Origin: Variovorax sp. CF079
Lineage (GTDB): Bacteria > Pseudomonadota > Gammaproteobacteria > Burkholderiales > Burkholderiaceae_C
Assembly: GCF_900101545.1 (NCBI RefSeq)
Contig: NZ_FMZU01000016.1
Span: 62,001-126,000, forward strand
Reading direction: 5' to 3'
DNA length: 64,000 nucleotides
The notes under the pieces are model-generated. The model worked only from the letters and a program-made list of their open reading frames with translations. It was not told the DNA's origin and ran no database searches. Both the position numbers and the translations under genes were made by a program. This document shows, one piece after another, positions 26,428 to 33,720 of the stretch (position 1 is its first letter; each line of letters opens with the position of its first letter).

Positions 26428-27432
26428 CTACCGTCCCACGGCCAGGTTGGCCTGCACGTTCACGCTTTGCTGGACCAGCGACGAGAAGCCGCTGTTCTGG
26501 TTCGCAATCATGATGCCGGCCGCCGACTGTCCGACGCTGGTCATGGTGTTGGACATGTTGAATGTCCCGGCGTTGACCGTGTTGGTCCCGCCCGCACCGC
26601 CGCTGCCGCCTTCGCCCACGCCGCCCGTGCCGCCGTTGCCGGTGTTGGTGCCGCCGTTGCCCGCACCACCGGCGCCGCCCGCGCCGCCGCTGCCCGCGGT
26701 GTTGTTGCCGTTACTGGCGCTGCCGTTGGTCGCGCTGCCGTTGGTGGCCGACCCGCCGGCGCCGCCGGTGCCTGCGCCTGCCGTGCGCGAGCCGCCATTG
26801 GTGCTGGTGGCCGTGCCGTCGTCATCCGCAACCACGATGCCGCTGGCATTGAAGCCATTCGCACCGCCGCCGTAGCCGTCGCCGCCTCTGCCCGCACTGG
26901 CGCTGCCATTGGTCGCGCTGCCATGGCTGATGGCGCCGTTGGAGGCGTTGCCGCCGGTCGCACCGACTGCGCCGTTGCCGCCGGTGCCGGTGCCGGAGGC
27001 CGAGCCGCCGCGGCCGACGCCGCCGTAGCCGCCATTGCCGGTGCCGCCCGCGGCGGAGCCGTTGTTGTAGGCCTGGTTGCCGATGTTGTAGACACTGTTG
27101 CCCGTCACCACGCCGGTCAGATTGCTGGTGGCCGTCGCCTTCGTCACGTTGAAGGCATTGCTGAAGGTTCCGGTGGAGCCGTTGTTGAGCGCGGCGGAGC
27201 GTGCAGCGCTGGTGTAGGCGTCACCCGAATCCTTGTTGGTGCTGCTGTCGCTGCGCGACGAGGTGCGCGTGCTGGTGCTGGTCCTCGTGCTGCTGGAGGT
27301 ACTGGTGTTCGTGCTCGTGTTGTCGCCTTCACCGGTCAATTGAACCGCGAGCTGGCCCGTGTCGTTGGCAAACGCCACACCGCTGAACCCGAATGCAACC
27401 GTGATGGCCGAAGCCAGAAGTGTCTTCTTCAT
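26428..27432 (-). CDS. Secreted Gly/Asn/Ser-rich protein, FapC-like fibre candidate
   Basis: A 334-residue exported protein of extreme composition and the first gene of the minus-strand operon. Signal peptide residues 1-22 (VAFA-N). Residues 38-66 are almost all Ser, Thr, Arg and Asn. Residues 125-288 are a Gly/Asn/Ala/Ser linker with short repeats such as GSATNGSA and GGAGGAGNGG. Two related blocks flank the linker, each opening GTF followed by Asn-rich hydrophobic sequence: about 88-125 and 289-330 (ending QQSVNVQANLAVGR). Repeat-linker-repeat is the layout of FapC, the main amyloid subunit of Pseudomonas. There is no Cys, unlike typical FapC with its CxxC. A GGAG site precedes the ATG. A sigma-54 promoter lies about 70 bp upstream. 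The amyloid role is inferred. Confidence 0.75.
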   Translation of the reverse strand: MKKTLLASAITVAFGFSGVAFANDTGQLAVQLTGEGDNTSTNTSTSSSTRTSTSTRTSSRSDSSTNKDSGDAYTSAARSAALNNGSTGTFSNAFNVTKATATSNLTGVVTGNSVYNIGNQAYNNGSAAGGTGNGGYGGVGRGGSASGTGTGGNGAVGATGGNASNGAISHGSATNGSASAGRGGDGYGGGANGFNASGIVVADDDGTATSTNGGSRTAGAGTGGAGGSATNGSATNGSASNGNNTAGSGGAGGAGGAGNGGTNTGNGGTGGVGEGGSGGAGGTNTVNAGTFNMSNTMTSVGQSAAGIMIANQNSGFSSLVQQSVNVQANLAVGR

Positions 27433-27498
27433 AGGGTCTCCATTTGTTGACGTGACAAAGCGCGGATGAGTTGCGTTCCCGCAATTCAAGAGACCTCG

Positions 27499-27514
27499 TG
27501 CAACTTCGGTGCCA
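27499..27514 (-). promoter_or_regulatory. Sigma-54 promoter of the Fap-like fibre operon
   Basis: Read on the minus strand the site is TGGCACC-GAAG-TTGCA, one mismatch from the sigma-54 consensus and with the correct 10-base GG to GC spacing. Transcription would begin near 27488, giving a leader of about 56 bases before the fibre gene. A sigma-54 activator is encoded in the same locus (29293-30723). Confidence 0.85.
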
Positions 27515-27576
27515 ACACAGCGTGGCCTCATTCGCATGGCGCTCGTCTCCGAGGGAAGCGCCCCTCCGGTTGCCCT

Positions 27577-27613
27577 GGCCGTGCGCATTTCGCCGGCGCG
27601 CGCACGGCCGTGC
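27577..27613 (-). promoter_or_regulatory. Inverted-repeat cluster, candidate enhancer site for the sigma-54 activator
   Basis: GGCCGTGCGC (27577-27586) is matched by GCGCACGGCC (27600-27609), a perfect 10-bp inverted repeat with 13 bases between. The second arm overlaps the 12-bp palindrome GCACGGCCGTGC (27602-27613). The GGCCGTGC unit thus occurs three times, 63-99 bp upstream of the -24 element, the expected position for an activator binding site. Confidence 0.6.
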
Positions 27614-27982
27614 AATCGAACGATTTGTCACAGCGCCTTGACGGTTGTGTAGGACCGATCGCACGTGCGGTAGTGCTTTCGCCTTGGGGGACTCCGGGTT
27701 CGGCCGGACGACTGGATGCGCCTGCTGTCTCACCGCTGTGACAGGCGGCCGCGCCATGGAGCGAGCGCGTTGCCGGTCTCTTGCGTTGTGCCGCAAGGAC
27801 TTGCGTCGCACTGCGTGCGCTGCGAGGCGCCAGGGAAGCTCGAGCGAAACTGCATCAGTTTTGAGACAGTGCATTCGCCATTACTTTTGTTTTCAACTTG
27901 CATCTTGCCACGTTTTGAAAGATGCGTTTACGCTGGTGCGCGACATTCAACCCCCGAGCGAAAAAACAAGGGAGGTGGAGAT

Positions 27983-29281
27983 ATGGAGACATCCCGGCAG
28001 CACAGGACGCTTGCGTTCCTGGCCTGTTCTTCATTGGCATGGTCGGGCGCTGTTGCGCAGGCCCAGGGTACATCGCCCGCCAGGAGCGCGACCAAACGCA
28101 TGGAGGCGCTGCAGCAGCAGTTGACTGAGCAGGGACGTCAGATCGAGGCACTGCGGCAACAGGCGCAGGAGCAGGAGGCCCGGTATCGCGAACTGCAGGA
28201 GCGCTTGCAGACCCAGGAGGCGCGCAGCGCACCGCCACCCGAAAGCAAGCCCGCGGCGACCGAGGTCGCCGACACCGGCCCGCGACCGGTGCGGGTAGGC
28301 GTGGCGCCCAGCGGCGATGCGCTTCAGATGCCCGAGGTGGCGCCGATCTTCGATCAGCCCGGCATCCTCACGCCGCGCGGCAAATATGTGATCGAGCCCT
28401 CGCTGCAATACGCCTATTCGTCGAACAACCGCGTCGCGCTGGTGGGCTACACGGTGATCCCCGCGTTGCTGATCGGCCTGGTCGACGTGCGCGAGGTCAA
28501 GCGCAACACCCTGACCGCCGCGGTCGCCGGCCGCTGGGGCATCACCAACCGGCTGGAACTGGAAGCGAAGGTTCCCTATGTCTATCGTTCCGACTCCACC
28601 ATCAGCCGCGAGATCTTCACCGGCTCCGCGAACGAACGGGTGTTCGACACCAGCGGCCGGTCGATCGGCGACATCGAGCTTGCGGCGCGCTACCAGTTGA
28701 ACGAAGGCAAGGGCAACTGGCCCTACATGATCGGCTCGCTGCGCTTCAAGACCCGCACCGGCAAGGACCCCTTCGAGGTGGTCACCGACTGCATCACGCG
28801 CTGCATCGGCAACACGACGGGCAGCGGCCTGCCACTGGACCTGCCGACGGGCTCGGGCTTCTATTCGCTGCAGACCGGGCTCACCTGGCTGCTGCCCACC
28901 GATCCGGCGGTGTTCTTCGGCAGCTTCACCTATACGCACAACTTCGGCCGCGACAACCTGAGCCGCCTGGTGCTGAACGGCGAGCGCGAGTTCATCGGTT
29001 CGGTCAAGCCTGGCAATATCTTCGGCGTCAACTTCGGCATGGGGCTGGCGCTCAACGAGCGCTCGTCATTCAGCGTCGGCGTGGAGCTCAATTCCATCGG
29101 CAAGACCAGGCAGAACGGCATACCGGTGGTGACCTCGGTACGCACGCAGCTGGGATCGCTCAATCTGGGCTACTCGTACCGGATCAGCGACAAGACCGCG
29201 GTGAACGTGACCGTGGGTGCAGGGCTGACGCGGGATACGCCCGACCTCACATTGACGGTCAGGGTGCCGATGTCTTTCTAG
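27983..29281 (+). CDS. Coiled-coil plus beta-barrel outer-membrane protein, FapF-like
   Basis: A 432-residue outer-membrane protein. Signal peptide about residues 1-28 (AVAQA-Q). Residues 38-78 form a coiled coil rich in Gln and Glu (MEALQQQLTEQGRQIEALRQ). A Pro-rich linker leads to a C-terminal beta-barrel of about 300 residues with alternating aromatic/polar strands (YVIEPSLQYAYSSNN, FGSFTYTHNFGRDNLS), ending VRVPMSF with terminal Phe as in outer-membrane proteins. This is the plan of FapF, the pore that exports Fap amyloid subunits and whose N-terminal coiled coil gates it. The start at 27983 has an excellent GGAGGTGGAG site. It is divergent from the fibre operon and 11 bp ahead of the activator gene. 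Confidence 0.82.
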   Translation: METSRQHRTLAFLACSSLAWSGAVAQAQGTSPARSATKRMEALQQQLTEQGRQIEALRQQAQEQEARYRELQERLQTQEARSAPPPESKPAATEVADTGPRPVRVGVAPSGDALQMPEVAPIFDQPGILTPRGKYVIEPSLQYAYSSNNRVALVGYTVIPALLIGLVDVREVKRNTLTAAVAGRWGITNRLELEAKVPYVYRSDSTISREIFTGSANERVFDTSGRSIGDIELAARYQLNEGKGNWPYMIGSLRFKTRTGKDPFEVVTDCITRCIGNTTGSGLPLDLPTGSGFYSLQTGLTWLLPTDPAVFFGSFTYTHNFGRDNLSRLVLNGEREFIGSVKPGNIFGVNFGMGLALNERSSFSVGVELNSIGKTRQNGIPVVTSVRTQLGSLNLGYSYRISDKTAVNVTVGAGLTRDTPDLTLTVRVPMSF

Positions 29282-29292
29282 CCGGGTCTCTC

Positions 29293-30723
29293 ATGCAACT
29301 GCGAACCCTTCTGTACGTGGCGCTGGGCGGCGACGCGGGCGGTGTCAAGGAGCAGTTGCTCGCCCGCGGCTGGGAGCTCATGCATGCGACCGACCTGGCG
29401 GCGGCGAATCGCATCCAGGCGCATCGTCATCTGCCGGTCGGCCTGTTGGTGGTCGGCGCCGCGCTGACGGTGCCGGAGGCGGCGATCGAGGCCTGCGTCA
29501 ATGCATCGCATGGCATGGAGTGGGTGAGCGTGTGCGAGGCGCAGGCGCTGGAGTCGCCCGGTTTCCGCGAACTGGTTCTCGGCTGCTTCTTCCACCATCA
29601 GGTCCTGCCGCTCGACTGGCGCGAGCTCGAACTGGTGCTGGACCATGCCTGCCAGCGCGCCATGCTGCGGCGCCGGCACAAGACCCACACGCATGTGGTG
29701 GATGCAATGGGCATGGTGGGGCAGGGGCCCGCCATCACGCGGCTGCGCCAGCAGATCCGCAGGGTGGCGGCGACGGATGCTCCGGTGCTGATCGGCGGCG
29801 AGAGCGGCAGCGGCAAGGAGCTCGCTGCGCGCGCCATTCACCAGTGCTCGCTGCGTTCGGCCGGCCCCTTCGTGGCCGTCAATTGCGGCGCCATCTCGCC
29901 GTCGCTGATCCAGTCCGAGCTGTTCGGTCATGAAAAAGGCGCGTTCACCGGCGCGTCGTCCGAGCGGCGCGGGCTGATCGAGGCTGCCAACGGCGGCACG
30001 GTGTTCCTCGACGAGGTCGGCGATCTGCCGCTGGAGCTGCAGACCAACCTGCTGCGCTTCCTGCAGGAAAAGACGATTCAGCGCGTGGGCGGCGTGCGCA
30101 GCCTGCAGGTCGACGTGCGCGTGCTGGCGGCTTCGCATGTGGACCTGGCCGAAGCCGTGGCGGTGGGCCAGTTTCGCGACGACCTGTTCTACCGCTTGAA
30201 CGTGCTGTCGATCGACGTGATGCCGCTGCGCCGCCGCATGGAGGACGTGCCGATCCTGGCGGAATACTTCTTCCAGCGCTGCGCGGGCAAGAGCAAGACC
30301 CGCGTGAAGGGCTTCAGCCGGCAGGCGCTGGCGGCCCTGATGGCGCACGGCTGGCCGGGCAATGTGCGCGAGCTGTACAACCGCGTGCAGCGTGCGGTCG
30401 TGATGAGCGAGCAGCGGCTGATCGGGCCGGCCGACCTCGGTCTTGCCGCGGTCGAGACGCCGGTGGGGATGGGCCTTGACACGGCGCGCACGATGGCCGA
30501 GCGCGATGCGATCTGCCTCACGCTGACCCGGGTCGGGCGCAACGTCACGCACGCGGCGCGCGAGCTCGGCGTTTCGCGCATGACGCTGTACCGCCTGATG
30601 GGCAAGCACAGCATCGCGTTGAATGCGCTGCAGAGCCCTTACGCGGACCCGCAACCGGCGGCCGCCGTGCGGCCGCTGCGCACGGCGCCTTCGATCGTCG
30701 CGGGATACGGACCTTCGACATAG
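29293..30723 (+). CDS. VpsR-like sigma-54-dependent activator of the Fap-like locus
   Basis: A 476-residue enhancer-binding protein. Residues 1-125 are a VpsR/FleQ-like atypical receiver (YVALGGDAGGVKEQLLARGW) rather than an ordinary phosphorylated one. The AAA+ domain spans about 140-370: Walker A GESGSGKE (169-176), GAFTGA loop (216-221), Walker B GTVFLDE (235-241). A Fis-type helix-turn-helix lies near 418-440 (AARELGVSRMTLYRLMGKH). VpsR-type regulators control biofilm matrix genes, some in response to c-di-GMP. It is 11 bp downstream of the FapF-like gene and probably activates the sigma-54 promoter at 27499-27514. Its last 29 codons overlap the convergent hpnE gene. Confidence 0.9.
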   Translation: MQLRTLLYVALGGDAGGVKEQLLARGWELMHATDLAAANRIQAHRHLPVGLLVVGAALTVPEAAIEACVNASHGMEWVSVCEAQALESPGFRELVLGCFFHHQVLPLDWRELELVLDHACQRAMLRRRHKTHTHVVDAMGMVGQGPAITRLRQQIRRVAATDAPVLIGGESGSGKELAARAIHQCSLRSAGPFVAVNCGAISPSLIQSELFGHEKGAFTGASSERRGLIEAANGGTVFLDEVGDLPLELQTNLLRFLQEKTIQRVGGVRSLQVDVRVLAASHVDLAEAVAVGQFRDDLFYRLNVLSIDVMPLRRRMEDVPILAEYFFQRCAGKSKTRVKGFSRQALAALMAHGWPGNVRELYNRVQRAVVMSEQRLIGPADLGLAAVETPVGMGLDTARTMAERDAICLTLTRVGRNVTHAARELGVSRMTLYRLMGKHSIALNALQSPYADPQPAAAVRPLRTAPSIVAGYGPST

Positions 30724-31913
30724 TCTCCGCAGGCCAGCAGGCCCGGCGCCACCTGGGCCGCGGGGCGCACCAGCGCCGGTGTGCAGGCGAAGGTGGCGCG
30801 GCGTTCCACGACGGTCTGCACCGGCTGCAAACCGGTCAAGCCGAGTTGCTCGCGGGCTTGCGCGAGCACCTGGTGTTGCAGCGTTTCGCGCTCGTCGCCG
30901 CTGGCGCTGACCACGAAGGCCAGCAGGCCTTGCGGTCCGCCGAGTTGTCCGCGATCGAAGACGAACTGCGCCGGCGCGCCGGCACTCGCACGCAGCGCCA
31001 ACATCGGCGCACTCAATGCAGCGCCGCCTGCCATGTAGAGGGTCGCGATGCTTTCGTGTTGCAGCACCTCGGCCGTCTGCGACCAGGCCGCTGCGGCGGG
31101 CAGCGTCACGCCAGCGGCCAGGCGGGCGGCTTCCCACGGCGCGCAGGCGAGCACCACGCGGTCGAAGCTTTCGCCGTCGACCTGCCAGCCCGCTGGTTCG
31201 TGGTCGATGGCCTGCACGCGCGTGCCGCTGCGCACCTGGGCGCCCTGCTGCGCGAGCCAGCGCGCCGCGGCATCCGGGAACAGCGCGCCGAGGTCGACGC
31301 GCGGCAGCAGCAGGTCGGCGCCGCCGCGCTCGACGAACAGGGCGTCGTGCAGCACGCGCAGGAAGACCTCGCCGCTCGCGTATCCGGTCGGCGTGTTGAG
31401 GGCCGAGACGCACAGCGGCTCGATCAGCTCGGCCATGACGCGCGGCGGCAGCGTTGCGCAGAGCGCGGCCACCGATGCACCGGGGTCGCAGCGAAAGCCA
31501 TTCCAGCGCCAGCGCAATGCGGCGCGCATCAGTGCGGCCTTGTCGCGCCAGGACCAGCCGCGCGCCCCCAGGATGCCGGCCAGCAGGTCCAGCGGCGGCG
31601 GCCAATGCGGCACCTGCAGCCCGCCGCCGTCGGCAAATCGCAGCGTGAGCGGCATGCGATGCAGCACGGCACCGGGATCGACGCCGAGCTCGCGCATCAG
31701 CGCCAGCGTGGCGCTGTAGGCGCCGATCATGATGTGCTGGCCGTTGTCCAGCAGCACCGGTTGCCCGTCGGGCATCTGCGCCGGCAGCGCGCGTGCACGG
31801 CCGCCGAGGGTGCGGGCGGCTTCGAACACGGTGATCGCATGACCGGCGCGCGTCGCTTCGATGGCGCAGGCCAGGCCGGCCCAGCCGGCGCCGATGACGG
31901 CAACCTGACTCAA
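30639..31913 (-). CDS. hpnE: Squalene-associated FAD-dependent desaturase HpnE
   Basis: A 424-residue flavoprotein of the HpnE family, which reduces hydroxysqualene to squalene in the three-enzyme HpnCDE route. The N-terminal dinucleotide-binding motif is VAVIGAGWAGLACA, followed by GGRARALP. The C-terminal GDYVEGPYPATIEGAVRSG is the family's FAD-binding end. No ATG fits. A TTG at 31913 overlaps the hpnD stop (TTGA) and gives SQVAVIGAGWAGL, exactly where the family begins. The 3' end overlaps the convergent activator gene by 85 bp. Confidence 0.92.
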   Translation of the reverse strand: MSQVAVIGAGWAGLACAIEATRAGHAITVFEAARTLGGRARALPAQMPDGQPVLLDNGQHIMIGAYSATLALMRELGVDPGAVLHRMPLTLRFADGGGLQVPHWPPPLDLLAGILGARGWSWRDKAALMRAALRWRWNGFRCDPGASVAALCATLPPRVMAELIEPLCVSALNTPTGYASGEVFLRVLHDALFVERGGADLLLPRVDLGALFPDAAARWLAQQGAQVRSGTRVQAIDHEPAGWQVDGESFDRVVLACAPWEAARLAAGVTLPAAAAWSQTAEVLQHESIATLYMAGGAALSAPMLALRASAGAPAQFVFDRGQLGGPQGLLAFVVSASGDERETLQHQVLAQAREQLGLTGLQPVQTVVERRATFACTPALVRPAAQVAPGLLACGDYVEGPYPATIEGAVRSGRTAAAGCGSA

Positions 31914-32749
31914 AGCTTCCCTAGCGCTTGGACTCGCCACGCGAGCCACAGCTTGCGCACCGGAGTCAGGCTCACGCGCTGCTGCAGCACCTGGAAGTCG
32001 TCGCGTTCGATCTCGCGCAGCAGCGTGCGGTAGATGCTGGCCATCATCAGGCCCGGCTTCTGGGTGCGCCGGTCGGCAGCCGGGAGCAGGGCGAGCGCCT
32101 CGTCGTAGGCCGCATGCGCGCGCTCGGCCTGGAACTTCATGAGCGCGACGAAGCGCTCGGAGTACAGGCGGTTCAGGATTTCGTGCGCCTTGACGTCGAA
32201 CTGCTGCAGCTCGCTGACCGGCAGGTAGATGCGTCCGCGCAGCGCGTCCTCCCCGACGTCGCGGATGATGTTGGTCAGCTGCAGCGCCAGGCCCAGCTTG
32301 TGGGCGTAGGCGGTGGTCTGCGCGTCGGTCTGGCCGAAGATGCGCGCCGCGCCTTCGCCCACCACGCCGGCCACCAGGTGGCAATAGCGCTTCAGGGCCT
32401 GGAAGTCGAGGTAGCGGGTCTGGTCCAGGTCCATCTGGCAGCCGTCGATCACTTCGTGCAGCTGGCGCTCCTCGATACCGTAGACCGTGGCGTGCGGCAT
32501 CAGCGCCTGCATCGCCGGATGCTGCGGCCGGCCCGCGAAGGACTGGGCGACCTCGGTGCGCCACCAGGCCAGCTTGGTCGCCGCGACGCCGGGGTCGCTG
32601 ACCTCGTCGACCACGTCGTCGATCTCGCGGCAGAAGGCATAGAAGGCCGTGATCGCGGCGCGCCGCGGCTTCGGCAGGAACAGGAAGGCGTAATAGAAAC
32701 TGCTGCCCGAAGCGGCAGCCTTGTCCTGGACGTACTGCTCGGGCGTCAT
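31910..32749 (-). CDS. hpnD: Presqualene diphosphate synthase HpnD
   Basis: A 279-residue isoprenoid synthase joining two farnesyl diphosphates to presqualene diphosphate. The first Asp-rich motif is CREIDDVVDE and the second is QLTNIIRDVGEDALRGRIYLP, both typical of the squalene/phytoene synthase family. The start at 32749 overlaps the hpnC stop (ATGA). An upstream in-frame ATG at 32860 lies within hpnC in another frame and was rejected. Confidence 0.94.
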   Translation of the reverse strand: MTPEQYVQDKAAASGSSFYYAFLFLPKPRRAAITAFYAFCREIDDVVDEVSDPGVAATKLAWWRTEVAQSFAGRPQHPAMQALMPHATVYGIEERQLHEVIDGCQMDLDQTRYLDFQALKRYCHLVAGVVGEGAARIFGQTDAQTTAYAHKLGLALQLTNIIRDVGEDALRGRIYLPVSELQQFDVKAHEILNRLYSERFVALMKFQAERAHAAYDEALALLPAADRRTQKPGLMMASIYRTLLREIERDDFQVLQQRVSLTPVRKLWLAWRVQALGKL

Positions 32750-33660
32750 CGTGGAAAACTCTTCATCGCGGGGGATTGTCTCCGCATCCAGAAGGCGCGC
32801 CAGGCCAGAAGCGTCGCATCCGCCTTGCCGATGGTCGGACGCTGCGAAAAGCTGTCGCAACCCAGCGCCTCGATCTTGTCGAGGATGCGAAGTCCGCCCT
32901 GCACCACGAAGCGCAGTTCCCAGCCGGCCCGGCCCGGCAGGCGGTGCACCAGCGGCGCGCCTTCGTTCATCAGCGCACGCGCCCAGGCCACCTCGCCGGC
33001 GATCAATGCAATGGCGGCGGGTGGCGGTGCGGCGGGGGCCAGCGGCCGGAAGCCTTCGAAGTCCTTCGCTGCGAGGCCATGCACGGCGCTGTCGGCGTGC
33101 GGCAGGTAGAAGCGGCCGCGCGGCAGGTCCACGCTCAGGTCCTGCCAGAAGTTGATGAGCTGCAGCGCGCTGCAGATGGCGTCGCTCTGCGCGAGGGCGC
33201 GTGCATCGTCCACGCCGTAGAGGTGCAGCAGCAGGCGGCCGATCGGGTTGGCCGAGCGGCGGCAGTAGTCGAGCAGTTCAGCGCGATCGGCGTAGCCCTG
33301 GCCGTCGCGCGTCTTCTCGATGTCCTGCATGAAGGCGGAGAGCAGGTCGGCCAGGAGCGGCTCGGGCAGCGCGAAGCTGCGCATGGCATGCGCGAGCGGA
33401 CCGAAGACCTCGGGCCAGCGCGCCGATGGCGCCGCGCCGCGGGCGGCGGCGGCGAGATCGGCGCGAAAGGCGCGCAGATCGTCGAGCCGCTCGGCCGCGC
33501 CGGCCTCGCCTTCGTCGGCGATGTCGTCGGCCGTGCGCGCAAAGCCGTAGATCGCGGCGATCGGCGGCCGCAGCCGCGGCGGGCACAGCCAGGAGGCGAC
33601 CGGGAAATTCTCGTAGTGCGTCGGCGCAGGCGCGGCGACCGGGTGGGGCGAGGAGGACAC
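32746..33660 (-). CDS. hpnC: Hydroxysqualene synthase HpnC
   Basis: A 304-residue squalene/phytoene synthase-family enzyme that converts presqualene diphosphate to hydroxysqualene. Motifs: FARTADDIADEGE near the start and LQLINFWQDLSVDLPRGRFYLP in the middle, with the SYENFPVAS-like opening THYENFPVASWLCP. The best start is a GTG at 33660 (VSSSPHPVAAPAPTHYENF); no ATG is available without running into kup. It is first in hpnCDE and divergent from kup, with 60 bp between. No squalene-hopene cyclase gene is in the window, so the hopanoid link is inferred. Confidence 0.92.
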   Translation of the reverse strand: MSSSPHPVAAPAPTHYENFPVASWLCPPRLRPPIAAIYGFARTADDIADEGEAGAAERLDDLRAFRADLAAAARGAAPSARWPEVFGPLAHAMRSFALPEPLLADLLSAFMQDIEKTRDGQGYADRAELLDYCRRSANPIGRLLLHLYGVDDARALAQSDAICSALQLINFWQDLSVDLPRGRFYLPHADSAVHGLAAKDFEGFRPLAPAAPPPAAIALIAGEVAWARALMNEGAPLVHRLPGRAGWELRFVVQGGLRILDKIEALGCDSFSQRPTIGKADATLLAWRAFWMRRQSPAMKSFPR

Positions 33661-33720
33661 GCGCCGGATTGTCGTGTACCGCGCAGTACCATCGTCGCGC
33701 CACCGCTCGCACACCGCACC

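Larger units (their letters stand above)
27433..27982. other. 550-bp divergent regulatory region of the Fap-like locus
   Basis: This is the longest gene-free stretch in the window, less G+C-rich than its surroundings near 27850-27920. It holds the minus-strand sigma-54 promoter (27499-27514), an inverted-repeat cluster (27577-27613), and an inverted pair of TGTCACAGC (27626-27634) and GCTGTGACA (27735-27743). No convincing promoter for the plus-strand barrel gene was found, and no small gene is supported. Confidence 0.75.

Noticed and set aside
26600..26960. CRISPR-like or tandem-repeat array in the fibre gene
   Set aside because: The short repeats are in-frame codon repeats encoding Gly/Asn/Ser units with no constant spacer, so they are protein repeats.
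26541..27386. Plus-strand Ala/Pro- and Cys-rich frames opposite the fibre gene
   Set aside because: They are mirror products of the Gly/Asn/Ser repeats on the other strand and have no start signal or homology.
27660..27982. Possible sigma-54 promoter for the FapF-like gene
   Set aside because: Every GG-N10-GC pair on the plus strand was examined. The best (27669-27682 and 27704-27717 areas) lack the TGGCAC and TTGC contexts.
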